30,051 nt of DNA, from NCBI GenBank assembly GCA_030998015.1, contig JARWMV010000171.1:1-30051 (forward strand). The letters run 5' to 3'. Source of the stretch: Ceratorhiza oryzae-sativae (lineage: Eukaryota; Basidiomycota; Agaricomycetes; Cantharellales; Ceratobasidiaceae). How positions within the stretch are numbered: position 1 is the first letter of the stretch; each line of letters begins with the position of its first letter. Under the pieces are notes generated by a model. It saw only the letters and a program-made list of their open reading frames with translations, was not told the DNA's origin and ran no database searches. Both the position numbers and the translations under genes were made by a program. This document shows, one piece after another, positions 1 to 9,089 of the stretch.

Positions 1-291
1 GCAACCGTTTGCGATTGCTAGTGCGCGGCATAATATCGATATTTAGCCGCCGGCTGAAAATGACGAACGGTCGTCATTTTCTACGAGGGAATCTTTATGG
101 GAGGTAGCCTGGACCATGAGACTCATGGTCAAGGCTACCTCATGAGATTCCCTCGTAGAAAATGACGACCGTTCGTCATTTTCAGCCGGCGGCTAAATAT
201 CGATATTATGCCGCGCACTAGCAATCGCAAACGGTTGCGATTGCTCACGTTGGTTGGTGGGACAAGTCCCACCAGCAACTAACGCGCGCGG
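1..291. repeat. Head-to-head pair of element A copies forming a long palindrome
   Basis: A reverse copy of element A, cut by the window start, runs straight into a forward copy. Bases 1-94 are the exact reverse complement of 145-238; the 50 bases between (95-144) are the hairpin that elsewhere sits in the loop of element A. The forward half ends at 291 with the usual ACGCGCGCGG terminus. No other copy in the window has this head-to-head form. It could be a real cruciform or an assembly fold-back at a sequence end. Confidence 0.9.
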
Positions 292-508
292 GCCTACGCA
301 AAGCATCACCCCGCTAATCGATACCCCTGCCAAGACGTGCGCTAAAGCGCAGTTCTCTAGGCAGGGTGTAGATTTGCCTTCGCAAATCATCGATTAGTTG
401 AGCCCTCCGCGCTTAGGCCGCCCTGCGGGCGATCAAAGAGCGCGGAGGGATTTGTAAGGAGCGTTCAGCGCTTAGGCCGCGCCTAAAGGCGCGATCAAAG
501 AGCGTTAG
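145..508 (+). repeat. 364-bp mosaic repeat block, copy 1 of 3
   Basis: This block holds the right part of an element A, a stem beginning at ATCGATACCCCTGCCAAG with the G hairpin inside it, and two E hairpins (CGCTTAGGCCG...CAAAGAGCG). It recurs in direct orientation, same length, at 11588-11951, and its repeat part recurs inverted at 15681-15893. The 65-codon open frame on the minus strand here is a by-product of the repeat. Confidence 0.88.
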
Positions 509-762
509 GCGTTCACTGCTCGGTCATCGAAGCTGTCCGGCAGGGACACACCCAAACTGAAAGGGGAGAGATTAGGGAGGCAAGATCGAAGTCGTCAGGG
601 ATAAGCCCCGCACACTACGGCCTCCTTCCGTGTGCAGGAACTATGATGCCAGTGTCAGGGTAAATGAGCATAGGAATGGGGCAGTGTTAAGGATGCCATA
701 TTATGCTAGTCCGTTTTAATTAAAAGAGATAAATACATCCCCTGCGGCCCTAGATCTGCTCC
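509..762. other. Unassigned GC-moderate spacer with a paired segment
   Basis: No gene is recognised. Bases about 512-543 are a near-perfect inverted match to about 5101-5133. Bases 639-686 resemble 16130-16177 (shared run GGAATGGGGC/GGGATGGGGC in the same context). Both segments lie upstream of a tRNA gene. Their nature is unknown. Confidence 0.4.
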
Positions 763-934
763 CCGCCGGCGTTAGAGGGAATCCTAAAGATTCCCTCGTA
801 GAAAATGACGACCGTTCGTCATTTTCAGCCGGCGGCTAAATATCGATATTATGCCGCGCACTAGCAATCGCAAACGGTTGCGATTGCTCACGTTGGTTGG
901 TGGGACAAGTCCCACCAGCAACTAACGCGCGCGG
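763..934 (+). repeat. Element A, forward, 172 bp
   Basis: This is a complete short-form copy with termini CCGCCGGCGTTAG and CTAACGCGCGCGG. Internal stems, in order, are GAGGGAATC/GATTCCCTC, AAAATGACGA/TCGTCATTTT, AATATCGATATT, AGCAATCGCAA/TTGCGATTGCT and GGTGGGAC/GTCCCACC. It lies in non-coding sequence and is flanked by CTCC and GGAG. Confidence 0.95.
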
Positions 935-990
935 GGAGCGGGCCGGGGGAAAACCCAAGGGAAAACCCAAGGGAAAATCAATATTTCTCC

Positions 991-1159
991 GGGCCTGCGG
1001 TCAATGAAAAGCTACCCTAACCCTGTCGAAGAGTATTCACCCTCAAGCTTCGGAGCCGTCTGTGTACGGCTTAAGCCGCACACAGACGTCTCCTCTACAA
1101 GCGTGAAATTGTTGCACGTACGTGCAACAACCTAGGGGACGGGTCAGGAAAAATAGGGG
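991..1159 (+). repeat. 169-bp direct repeat, copy 1
   Basis: This segment is repeated at 1586-1754. It contains the hairpin module CTCAAGCTTCGGAGCCGTCTG...CAGACGTCTCC and the perfect stem GTTGCACGTACGTGCAAC, both also found at about 4908, 6042, 14060 and 27080. Each copy follows an element A, so a larger unit (element A plus this block) has been tandemly duplicated. Confidence 0.9.
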
Positions 1160-1353
1160 ATTCAAAACTATCCCGGAGTTTCTCCGCTCTGTTGTGGGAA
1201 AGCGGGATAGGAACGATAATAGCGTCAATCGGCGCTTGAGGCGTGGAAGAAGGCATGCCAGGCAAATCATCATGCCATCAAAGTTGCCCGCAAAGGGGGT
1301 TTTTTTTTAGAAAAACCGGAATTTTATTTCCCCTGCGGCCCTAGCTCCGCTCC

Positions 1354-1575
1354 CCGCCGGCGTTAGAGGGAATCCTCAGATGAGGTAGCCTTGACCATGA
1401 GTCTCATGGTCCAGGCTACCTCCCATAAAGATTCCCTCGTAGAAAATGACGACCGTTCGTCATTTTCAGCCGGCGGCTAAATATCGATATTATGCCGCGC
1501 ACTAGCAATCGCAAACGGTTGCGATTGCTCACGTTGGTTGGTGGGACAAGTCCCACCAGCAACTAACGCGCGCGG
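1354..1575 (+). repeat. Element A, forward, 222-bp form
   Basis: This is a complete copy with the extra 50-bp hairpin (GAGGTAGCC...GGCTACCTC) in the loop of the first stem. Its flanks match those of the copy at 763, so both belong to the tandem duplication. Confidence 0.95.
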
Positions 1576-1585
1576 GGAGCGGGCC

Positions 1586-1754
1586 GGGCCTGCGGTCAAT
1601 GAAAAGCTACCCTAACCCTGTCGAAGAGTATTCACCCTCAAGCTTCGGAGCCGTCTGTGTACGGCTTAAGCCGCACACAGACGTCTCCTCTACAAGCGTG
1701 AAATTGTTGCACGTACGTGCAACAACCTAGGGGACGGGTCAGGAAAAATAGGGG
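1586..1754 (+). repeat. 169-bp direct repeat, copy 2
   Basis: This is the second copy of 991-1159. It ends 21 bases before tRNA-Asn. Confidence 0.9.
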
Positions 1755-1775
1755 TCTTATTCAAATTCTCGAAGT

Positions 1776-1847
1776 GGTGTTATAGCATAGTGGTCATGCG
1801 GAGTACTGTTAATACTTTTAACAGAGGTTCAATTCCTCTTAACGCCT
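1776..1847 (+). tRNA. trnN: tRNA-Asn (GUU)
   Basis: A full cloverleaf can be drawn. The acceptor stem is GGTGTTA with TAACGCC (one G-T pair). The D stem is GCA/TGC around TAGTGGTCA. The anticodon stem is GAGTA/TACTT with loop CTGTTAA, giving anticodon GTT at 1808-1810 after the expected T33. The T stem is AGAGG/CCTCT with loop TTCAATT, and T1847 is the discriminator. No CCA is encoded. It reads the same way as the protein genes. Confidence 0.93.
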
Positions 1848-2711
1848 TTGGGTTTGCTCGTAGGAGCCTGGGGCCTGCTCCACGCTCCGGCCCCTGGCTC
1901 ACCTCGAGCACAAGCACAACCACCATGGCAGCGCTTTAACCCGCCATGGCGTGTTAAAACATGTCCTGAATGAGAAGGCTTGGCATGTATTAACTTCTTG
2001 AAGTTAATGCGTATGTGCGTGCCAAGAGGGAGTCGTCATACACTGTGTATCCTTTGGATACCAGTGTATGGCATTGCGAGGTATCCTTCCACGCAAGATT
2101 TATAAAATCTTGCTGGACAGGATTAATTAATCCGGTCCAGCAATTGCATTCCAGCAATTGCATGGAAGGATACCTCGGAATCATGGCCTCCAGCGCGAAA
2201 TTCTTATAAAAGAAGAGTATAAGAAATCTTATCCTCTTAAAATTTTCAACCATACTCCACTGACTAACCCATTTTGATGGCGCGATTCTTTTGCGCTGTG
2301 GATTCCGAGGTACCCGGATTAATTAATCCGGGATACCTCGCAATCAGGAGGATTCCGACTAAAGTAGGCGTTTCGACTGTGTTTGGCTAAAGCTCTATGC
2401 AGAGCGAATTAACCTGCACTTCTGACAAGTATATAGTTCAGGAATTATCAGAATGGCCCTAGGTTTCGTCTTATGGTGAAGGGCTGTGTTTTATTTCTAC
2501 TCCGTGGTTGTGCTTTAACCAGGTTCCCGTGGTTTGGTGAAATACCAATAAATCCGATTTAAGCCTATTCTGGGTGGGATTTTCCTGGACTGTATTTATA
2601 GTATAAACACGCGAAACCACAGTTCTTCATTCATAGAGGATGTGATTATATTAATCTTTAATATGATATACCTTTAAAATGTCAGTCTTATAAATATTTT
2701 TGATTAAAACC
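1848..2711. other. Hairpin-rich intergenic stretch
   Basis: No gene is recognised in this 860-base stretch. It contains two D-type hairpins with the shared borders GCGAGGTATCC/GGATACCTCGGAATC (about 2074-2182) and ATTCCGAGGTACCC/GGGATACCTCGCAATC (about 2303-2346). It also has a GCAAGATTTATAAAATCTTGC stem that recurs at about 5385, 14785 and 28321. The last 100 bases before 2712 are AT-rich. The open frames through the hairpins are not credible genes. Confidence 0.5.
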
Positions 2712-2804
2712 ATGAAAAGAAATAGCATGACTCAAGCAGAACGATTACAGTTCTCTTTACCTCAAAATCTGAAAGACATTCTTGTCGGGCTTATCCTCGG
2801 GGAC
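2712..2804 (+). pseudogene. LAGLIDADG_2 homing endonuclease, N-terminal fragment
   Basis: The ATG at 2712 opens a frame with the standard start of this HE family: basic residues, then MTQAERLQFSLPQNLKDI and the first LAGLIDADG-type helix ILVGLILGD. Homology stops abruptly at 2804. The frame then runs on into an unrelated hydrophobic stretch (2805-2927). Members of this family cut DNA at intron sites; this copy has only the first helix and cannot be active. The downstream gene at about 2928 is a separate family member that enters in the same frame. Confidence 0.8.
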
Positions 2805-2927
2805 TCTCTTCGAATATTCCCTTTTTTAATTCTAATAACAACTTTTGTATTTTATTGTGCTACGAAATTATTATTCTATATCGATTATACTCAATTAATT
2901 GAGTCTGATATAAATTTGTATAGTCAA

Positions 2928-3684
2928 CTATTCCTTTCTTCTTTAGTGCCTGTTAAAACCAAACGGCTAACAAAAAAGGAAAGAGAGGAATTTGTTATAC
3001 CTGAAAATTTACGAGAAATCACTATAGACCCCCCAAACTGATGCAGCTACGCTGCATTGTTTGGGGGGGCTATAGCCCCCCAAAATACGCGGTCCCTACG
3101 GGCCAGCGTATTGGGGGTCTATAGGGTTATTATTAGGAGATTTGTCTGCACAGAAACAAACCATTAAAGGAAATGCTTATTTTAGATTTGAACAAGGAAT
3201 AGTTCATAAAGATTACCTTTACCATTTGTACGAACTATTTCAAACTTATTGTTCAAGTGCCCCAAAAATAACTAATCGTCTTCCTGACAGTAGAACAGGA
3301 AATGTATATTCTCGTGTTTCTTTTTTCACTTATTGCTTACCCTGTTTTACCGAGCTATATAATTTATTTTACATATCAGGTAAAAAGGTAGTTCCAAGCA
3401 TTATAGAGGACTTGTTAACACCTTTGTCTTTAAGCTATTGGATAGCAGATGATGGTAGCTGGAATAAACCTGGCAAATATACCGTATTATGTACGGATTC
3501 TTTCACATTAGAAGAAGTTGAACTTTTAATTGAAGTTTTAAATAACAAATTTAACTTAAAATGCTACAAATGTAGACAAGGAACTTCTTACAGAATAATA
3601 ATTCCTTCTTATTCAATTCCTGTTTTACGAAATTTGTTGGCGGCGCACATGGCTCCTATGATGCGACATAAAATAGGTTTATAG
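2928..3684 (+). pseudogene. LAGLIDADG_2 homing endonuclease broken by element C
   Basis: The frame carries FLSSLVPVKTKRLTKKERE then ENLREITI up to 3027, and resumes after a 97-bp insertion with GLLLGDLSAQK. The rest is complete: HLYELFQTYCSSAPK, the conserved LPCFTELYNLFY, the second motif LSYWIADDGSW, and the family C-terminus KIGL followed by TAG at 3682. Without the insertion the reading frame and the first LAGLIDADG motif are restored exactly. The insertion shifts the frame, so the protein is probably not made, unless translation starts within the 3' part (3142 onward), which would lack motif 1. The gene is not clearly inside an intron. Confidence 0.85.
3028..3124. repeat. Element C inserted in an HE gene
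   Basis: This GC hairpin begins ACCCCCCAA and ends GGGGGT, with an inner stem around TGCAGCTACGCTGCA. The six bases CTATAG occur at 3022-3027 and again at 3119-3124. The HE reading frame needs only one copy, so this is a target duplication. Confidence 0.88.
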
Positions 3685-3827
3685 TTTTATATATTATTAT
3701 TATTAACAACAAACCCCTCCTTATTTTCCCCAAGGAGTCGATATCCTGGCCTGTTTCAACTCGAAGAGTTGAAGCAGGCCTCGATCCTGGCCTCTCGAAG
3801 AGTTGAAGCAGGCCACGGTAGATGTGC
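3685..3827. repeat. Spacer with two GGCCT hairpins
   Basis: An AT-rich linker is followed by two related hairpins built on CGAAGAGTTGAAGCAGGCC. They lie where the first LAGLIDADG motif of the next HE gene should be, and appear to replace it. Confidence 0.55.
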
Positions 3828-4364
3828 ATTCGTAAACGAAAAGCAAGTGTGAATGCAAGATTGCAATTTGAACAAAGTATTTTACATGAGGATTACTTGC
3901 TCCACCTTTATGATTTGTTTAAAACTTATTGTTCTTCATTGCCCAAAACAACTAATCGACCGCCGCACAAAGTAACACGTAAAATATATACTAGAGTTAC
4001 GTTTAATACCTTTTCCTTACCTTGCTTTAATGAACTCTATGATTTGTTCTATCCGAATGGGCAAAAAGTAGTTCCATTAAACATAGGGGAGTTGCTTACT
4101 CCTTTGTCTTTAGTTTACTGGCTTTGTGACGATGGTAGTTTTAATAAAAAAGACCGGGCATTGGTGCTAAGTACTCAAAGTTTCACTATTGCTGAGGTAG
4201 AACTTCTAGTTCAAGTTTTAACTGACAAATTCGGGTTAAAAAGCACAATTAATGCAAATAATGGTGGTTTTACAATCAGAATTTCAGCCAAATCAACACC
4301 GGTTTTACAATCCTTATTGAAGGACCTTATGCCATCCATGATGCTATACAAAATCGGGCTATAA
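3828..4364 (+). pseudogene. LAGLIDADG_2 homing endonuclease lacking its N-terminus
   Basis: The frame is open from ATG 3822 to TAA 4362-4364, but homology starts at RKRKASVNARLQFEQS. That is just after the first LAGLIDADG helix in related copies, so motif 1 is missing. It retains HLYDLFKTYCSSLPK, LPCFNELYDLFY, the second motif LVYWLCDDGSF, and the C-terminus MMLYKIGL. Upstream hairpins have replaced the 5' part. It lies in tandem with the copy at 2928, about half of residues being identical by eye. Confidence 0.82.
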
Positions 4365-4446
4365 AATATAGTAATAATTTAGCCTGCCAAAATAAATACA
4401 TCAGAAAATACCTCTAAGGCCGACACAGGCGTCAATTGCCACCGTC

Positions 4447-4558
4447 GACCCCCAAACTGATGCAGCTATGCTGCATTGTTTGGGGGGGTGATGGCACTCC
4501 CAATACGCTGGCCCGTAGGGCGTGCCTTACAGGCTTGGTAACGCATTGGGAGGCCGTC
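4447..4558. repeat. Element C with TGCAGC and CAATACGC arms
   Basis: The borders GACCCCC and GGGAGG enclose the stem TGCAGCTATGCTGCA and a second stem in which CAATACGCTGGCCCGTAGGG and its partner flank AGGCTTGGTAACG. The same arms recur at about 6570, 9090, 13224, 15521 and 23284. It lies in non-coding sequence. Confidence 0.75.
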
Positions 4559-4671
4559 GTGTTGGTATAACCGCGCCTAAATTCATACCCCAATTTATCT
4601 GTCGGCGTAGCCGCCGGACCATAACCATGGTTCAGGCCCATGATCCGCCGCCGTATGGACTCTAGGGCTGC

Positions 4672-4893
4672 CCGCCGGCGTTAGAGGGAATCCTCAGATG
4701 AGGTAGCCTTGACCATGAGTCTCATGGTCCAGGCTACCTCCCATAAAGATTCCCTCGTAGAAAATGACGACCGTTCGTCATTTTCAGCCGGCGGCTAAAT
4801 ATCGATATTATGCCGCGCACTAGCAATCGCAAACGGTTGCGATTGCTCACGTTGGTTGGTGGGACAAGTCCCACCAGCAACTAACGCGCGCGG
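4672..4893 (+). repeat. Element A, forward, 222-bp form
   Basis: This is a complete copy with the 50-bp loop hairpin, in intergenic sequence. Confidence 0.95.
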
Positions 4894-5339
4894 GCTGGCT
4901 GAAATTGTTGCACGTACGTGCAACAACTTCACGCTTGTAGAGGAGACGGCTCCGAAGCTTGAGTTAAATCATGCAAGCATGATTATTTCCTCAAGCTGCC
5001 CTAGAGGGACAGGAGGCGGCGGAAGGGCCGGCGGACGATCGTGCAAGCACGATCCTCCGCCGGCCCTGTTAAATGAACCCTCGTCGAATCGGTTTAGTGC
5101 GTCCCTGCCGGACATCTTCGATGACCGAGCAGGGAACGTGCGGAGATTCCAGCGTACACCTGACCCGTTGGGGAATGGGGCACGAGGCCGGCCCTCTGGC
5201 GGTGAGCCTGCTCCCGTTAACCTAGATACCAGGGCCGACGATCTTAGAGAGAAAGAACGCCGATCGAGGCGAGTATGGATCATATGGGGGTAACAACCGA
5301 CCGAAGGTTGCGGACTATGACTGGTCCTTGCCCAAATTT
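4894..5339. other. GC-rich unassigned region
   Basis: It begins with the GTTGCACGTACGTGCAAC stem, then two hairpins (AATCATGCAAGCATGATT and GGCGGACGATCGTGCAAGCA with its partner). The remainder, about 5080-5339, matches no feature I recognise. Long open frames exist on both strands but have the composition of GC hairpins and no recognisable domain. Bases about 5101-5133 are an inverted match to about 512-543. Confidence 0.4.
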
Positions 5340-5417
5340 GTCTGGCCTCTATCTCGGTCAACATCGTTCCGTGGTTTGCTTCCATGCAAGATTTATAAAA
5401 TCTTGCTGGACCTGTAT

Positions 5418-5639
5418 CCGCCGGCGTTAGAGGGAATCCTCAGATGAGGTAGCCTTGACCATGAGTCTCATGGTCCAGGCTACCTCCCATAAAGATTCCC
5501 TCGTAGAAAATGACGACCGTTCGTCATTTTCAGCCGGCGGCTAAATATCGATATTATGCCGCGCACTAGCAATCGCAAACGGTTGCGATTGCTCACGTTG
5601 GTTGGTGGGACAAGTCCCACCAGCAACTAACGCGCGCGG
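5418..5639 (+). repeat. Element A, forward, 222-bp form
   Basis: This complete copy lies inside the 826-bp inverted duplication. It follows the stem GCAAGATTTATAAAATCTTG. Confidence 0.95.
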
Positions 5640-5849
5640 GCCCCCGCTCTATCGGCTAAAATCTTAGGTGTAACCCAAGATTTCAGCCGCCCTGCCTAGA
5701 GAACTGCGCTTTAGCGCACGTCTTGGCAGGGGTAATAAAGCGGAGGGTCAACGACCCGTGGGCATTGTTAACGAGGCCGCGTTCGCGGCGAGCCGCGCGC
5801 ACGCCAGGGCCGCCTTGGCAAGCCAAGGCGTTCGCAGGCGTGCACGGGT
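5640..5849 (+). repeat. Element B variant carrying a G hairpin
   Basis: This has the B order: CCCCGCT, a TCGGCTAAAATCTTAGG stem, GAGGCCGCGTTCGCGG, CGCGCGCACGCCAGG, and the end CGTGCACGGGT. The G hairpin (CCTGCC...GGCAGGGG) lies inside the first stem. The adjoining element A starts at 5851, one base (C) past the B end. Confidence 0.8.
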
Positions 5850-5850
5850 C

Positions 5851-6022
5851 CCGCCGGCGTTAGAGGGAATCCTAAAGATTCCCTCGTAGAAAATGACGAC
5901 CGTTCGTCATTTTCAGCCGGCGGCTAAATATCGATATTATGCCGCGCACTAGCAATCGCAAACGGTTGCGATTGCTCACGTTGGTTGGTGGGACAAGTCC
6001 CACCAGCAACTAACGCGCGCGG
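5851..6022 (+). repeat. Element A, forward, 172 bp, attached to element B
   Basis: This complete short copy has the junction CGGGTC to its left and A to its right, as in the three other B-A composites at 8844, 13681 and 26000. Confidence 0.95.
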
Positions 6023-6165
6023 ACGCTAAACCACGGTTCGACTCAAGCTTCGGAGCCGTCTGTGTACGGCTTAAGCCGCACACAGACGTCTCCTCTACAA
6101 GCGTGAAATTGTTGCACGTACGTGCAACAACTTCAGAGTAGTTGACACGAGATAGGGTAGGGGAA

Positions 6166-6637
6166 CTTAAGTTCTCCTTCTTCCCGTCTGCGGCCGTGTT
6201 CCTGGAACACGACCACAGACGCAGGTGACCCCCAAACTGCCATTTCTTGACAATTCCTTAGGAATTGTCAAGGAGCCTGATTCCGAGCTGCATCAGTTTG
6301 GGGGGTCAATGGCGCCACAAGTCTTGTGGCGCGCATTGCAATCATTGGGGAGCAGCTGAAAGGGAAGAACCTGGGTACCCCGCTTAGGCCGCCCTTCGGG
6401 CGATCAAAGAGCGTTAGAAGTGAGGGCAAAAGTGCGGTAACGAAATTTGACCGAGCCCTTCGGGGCTGAAGTAAAAACGCTCTTACGGATAGTGGTATCC
6501 CTTCGGAGTTTTCCCCAAAGACCGCGCCTTTCTGAGCATCATGGTCAAAAATCATGCATGGCAACGGCCTCCCAATGCGTTACCAAGCCTGTAAGGCACG
6601 CCCTACGGGCCAGCGTATTGGGAGTGCCATTACCCGG
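6166..6637. repeat. Mosaic of C, J and E hairpins
   Basis: It holds a GTCTGCGGCCGTGTTCC hairpin and an element C variant at 6227-6307 with inner stem TTGACAATTCCTTAGGAATT. A J hairpin follows, GGCGCCACAAG/CTTGTGGCGC, at 6309-6335. Next come an E hairpin at 6382-6412 and a C arm (CCTCCCAATGCGTTACC...) at 6570-6630. No gene is seen. Confidence 0.7.
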
Positions 6638-6790
6638 GGTGGTTTTGGGCCCTAGTGCCCCCCAAACATGTGCAGCTACGCTGCATTGTTTGGGGGGCAT
6701 CCACCCCCCAAATGAAGCAATTACGGGGCCTCTAAAATAGCTTTGCTATTTTAAGTGGCCCCTAATTGCATCATTGGGGGTCTACGGGCA
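6638..6790 (+). repeat. 153-bp duplicated double hairpin, copy 1
   Basis: It is repeated without visible change at 12539-12691. Two stacked C-type hairpins are present: CCCCCCAAACATGTGCAGC with its partner, and GGCCTCTAAAATAGC/GCTATTTTAAGTGGCC inside ACCCCCCAAATGAAG...CATTGGGGGT. Confidence 0.88.
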
Positions 6791-7130
6791 CTCTTTGCCC
6801 AACTATCTGGGATCTTCTGGTAATAAAAAAAAATAACACCCAGAACCCTTGAACACATGTCCTGGGGCTCTGGATTGAATTTTCCTTACCTTGCTAGGTA
6901 CGCTGCTGAATCGGCGATCGTAAGCTCGTTTTCATTGTTGAGGTAACTCAACTTCTGAAAACGATCGGTTTGTATTACTCGGTTTCAGCTAGATCAAATA
7001 AAAACAAAAATAAACTTCTGGCTAGCTGGTGCAATAAAGTGTTCCATCAATACCCTAGTCAAATTGTGGTTAAGTTTCAAGGAAAACCTATCCTGTATAA
7101 AAATAAAATACTGGATTCAGCCTTTTTCGC
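6791..7130. other. AT-rich region upstream of nad6, no recognised gene
   Basis: It contains a run of A with no HE homology and one imperfect hairpin (CGATCGTAAGCTCGTTTTC/GAAAACGATCG, about 6917-6967). A short + strand frame (6970 to about 7136) has plausible AT-rich codon use but no recognisable motif. It runs into a hairpin, so it is not called as a gene. Confidence 0.4.
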
Positions 7131-7131
7131 C

Positions 7132-7253
7132 TCGACTGTGGGCGGCTTTAGCCGCCCACAGGCTCCGGCCCCTCCAAACAATGCAGCGTAGCTGCACATG
7201 TTTGGGGGGCAGAAGTCTGCGGTCGTGTTCATGGAACAAGACCACAGACGAGG
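7132..7253 (+). repeat. Compound C hairpin upstream of nad6
   Basis: A CTGTGGGCGGC/GCCGCCCACAG stem is followed by the AATGCAGCGTAGCTGCACAT hairpin and a GTCTGCGGTCGTG/CAAGACCACAGAC stem. A shortened copy is at 9529-9638. It ends 55 bases before the nad6 start codon, so it lies in or near the 5' leader. Confidence 0.82.
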
Positions 7254-7307
7254 TAAAAACAAATATTTAGAAATGCGAAAGCATAGGCACAATTAAACAA
7301 AAAAAAA

Positions 7308-7985
7308 ATGATAAACAACTTTTTATTAGACGTGTTAGCCGCTGGAGCTATCTTATCAGGTATTTTAGTTATTACTTCTAAAAACCCTGTAATTGCTGTA
7401 CTTTTCTTAATTTCAGCTTTCTGCAACGCCGCAGGTTACCTAATCTTACTTGGAGTGGGCTTTGTAGGTATTTCATACATAATAGTCTACATTGGAGCCA
7501 TAGCTGTGCTTTTCCTATTTGTAATTATGATGATTAATATTAATTTATCTGACATACTGGACATTGGAAGTCAGTATACAAAAAACCTACCTTTGGCTTT
7601 AACTGTAGGTTTTCTATTTACATATGAGATTTTCACAGTAATTCCCGTGAACTTCGGTAAAGTTGCTATATTAAATCTGCCTTTGGAATTATTAACTTAT
7701 TTAAATGGATTACTATACGGTTCAACCGTTCCTTCAATATCTGATGTAAATATTTCCCAAAATCCGTATACTTGGGACATTTCAAGTTTTAGTTTCCTAC
7801 AAGTAGAATCATTGGGCCACGGACTGTACACCTATGGAGCCCCATTGTTCATTTTATGTAGTATAATACTATTGCTTTCGATGTTGGCTCCTATTTCAGT
7901 TGTCCATTTAAAATCAAGTAATAACCAAAAAACTTATCAAACTTCTAACCCCTCCCAAACCAGAAACTCTATTTCATTTAATTGA
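7308..7985 (+). CDS. nad6: NADH dehydrogenase subunit 6
   Basis: This encodes a membrane subunit of respiratory complex I in the inner mitochondrial membrane. The product up to the TGA is 225 residues. It opens with MINNFLLDVLAAGAIL and SKNPVIAVLFLIS. The family core is GVGFVGISYIIVYIGAIAVLFL (residues about 50-71), followed by VIMMININL and KNLPLALTVG. The last membrane segment, near residues 176-199, includes GLYTYGAPLFIL. The usual C-terminus is near LLSMLAPISVV; another 25 or so polar residues follow. ATG 7308 is preceded by an A-rich leader and fits the family start. The codon at 7983-7985 is TGA, which means Trp in the usual fungal mitochondrial code, and the frame stays open into a LAGLIDADG gene. 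Whether nad6 ends here depends on the code used. No internal TGA was noticed in this or the other nad genes. Confidence 0.95.
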   Translation: MINNFLLDVLAAGAILSGILVITSKNPVIAVLFLISAFCNAAGYLILLGVGFVGISYIIVYIGAIAVLFLFVIMMININLSDILDIGSQYTKNLPLALTVGFLFTYEIFTVIPVNFGKVAILNLPLELLTYLNGLLYGSTVPSISDVNISQNPYTWDISSFSFLQVESLGHGLYTYGAPLFILCSIILLLSMLAPISVVHLKSSNNQKTYQTSNPSQTRNSISFN

Positions 7986-8387
7986 ACAAGATCAGTTAAA
8001 CATAATCTTGGGCTCAACTCCGGTAATAGAGCTTCTTACCATACATCTTCTTACTCGGGTAAATTAGATCCTTGGGCTGTTACAGGTCTAGTGGATGCTG
8101 AGGGCTATTTTGGTTTCACTATTACAAAAAAAAGTGGGAGAAAACTAGGTTTCGAACTAAAACCCCAATTTTGTCTTCACATGCATGCTAGAGAGTATGA
8201 TCTACTTGTCAGTTTAAAAGAATTCTTTGGGGTAGGTACAGTCACTTTAAGAAGTAAAGACGCGTATTATGCTGTATATTCTAAAAGGGATCTCGAAATT
8301 ATTGTTCAACATTTTAAACTATTCCCTTTATTGACCTCAAAAAGAAATAGTTTCTTTATATTTTTAATTGTTTTTGATATGTTCTGT

Positions 8388-8559
8388 CCGCCGGCGTTAG
8401 AGGGAATCCTAAAGATTCCCTCGTAGAAAATGACGACCGTTCGTCATTTTCAGCCGGCGGCTAAATATCGATATTATGCCGCGCACTAGCAATCGCAAAC
8501 GGTTGCGATTGCTCACGTTGGTTGGTGGGACAAGTCCCACCAGCAACTAACGCGCGCGG
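8388..8559 (+). repeat. Element A, forward, in the nad6-linked HE gene
   Basis: This complete short copy is flanked by TGT on the left and ACA on the right. HE homology continues on both sides, but in different frames. Confidence 0.95.
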
Positions 8560-8598
8560 ACATCTTTCTGTGGAAGGTTTCATGAGAGCTGTTTCATA

Positions 8599-9016
8599 CC
8601 CCCGCTTAGGGTCAACCAGCATTGTATTTATATATAAATACATGCTGTTGACCCGTGGGTATGGATATCGAGGCCGCGTTCGCGGCGAGGTATTGCGAGG
8701 TACCCTGGAACTTTAAGTTCCAGGGTACCTCGGAATCAGACGCCGCGCGCACGCCAGGGCCGCCTTGGCTTACATTGACCTTAAGGTCAATATGAGCCAA
8801 GCTTGCTTGGCTTAAGCCAAGGCGTTCGCAGGCGTGCACGGGTCCCGCCGGCGTTAGAGGGAATCCTAAAGATTCCCTCGTAGAAAATGACGACCGTTCG
8901 TCATTTTCAGCCGGCGGCTAAATATCGATATTATGCCGCGCACTAGCAATCGCAAACGGTTGCGATTGCTCACGTTGGTTGGTGGGACAAGTCCCACCAG
9001 CAACTAACGCGCGCGG
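8599..9016 (+). repeat. B-A composite in an HE gene
   Basis: Element B starts at 8599 immediately after CATA (8595-8598) and runs to CGGGT at 8843. C8844 and a complete short element A (8845-9016) follow. The B part has an AACCAGCATTGTATTTATAT hairpin, a D hairpin and a GACCTTAAGGTC hairpin. Confidence 0.9.
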
Positions 9017-9089
9017 AAACTATCTTAACAGACCATTAGAACCCGAGACATTAAACTCTATCACAGGGATTTACGGAAAACTACCATTG

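Larger units (their letters stand above)
5340..6165 (+). repeat. 826-bp inverted duplication, arm 1
   Basis: This block is present as a reverse complement at 14027-14852, with equal length and no indel seen. It contains an element A (222-bp form), a B-type element with an inserted G hairpin, a short element A, and the CTCAAGCTTCGG/GTTGCACG module. Confidence 0.92.

Noticed and set aside
193..390. 65-codon minus-strand frame, repeated identically at 11636-11833 and, on the plus strand, at 15795-15992
   Set aside because: It lies entirely inside element A and the mosaic hairpin block. Identity reflects the DNA repeat, composition follows GC stems, and no protein family is recognisable.
509..762. 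Ribosomal RNA fragment
   Set aside because: None of the universal rRNA core sequences were found here, at 4894-5339, at 15060-15520 or at 16283-16994. Unusual composition alone is not evidence.
2805..2927. Hydrophobic stretch as a fragment of a respiratory gene
   Set aside because: It could be a membrane segment (ILITTFVFYCATKLLFYI), but it matches no atp, cox or nad signature I know. Only a vague likeness to 12374-12400 was seen.
4856..5385. Overlapping long frames on both strands (145 and 138 codons)
   Set aside because: They begin inside element A and cross palindromic stems. Both strands are open at once, as is common in GC-rich palindromes, and there are no domains.
6970..7191. Small + strand frame upstream of nad6
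   Set aside because: The AT-rich first part is plausible, but no homology is recognised and the end lies in a C hairpin. Not enough to call a gene.
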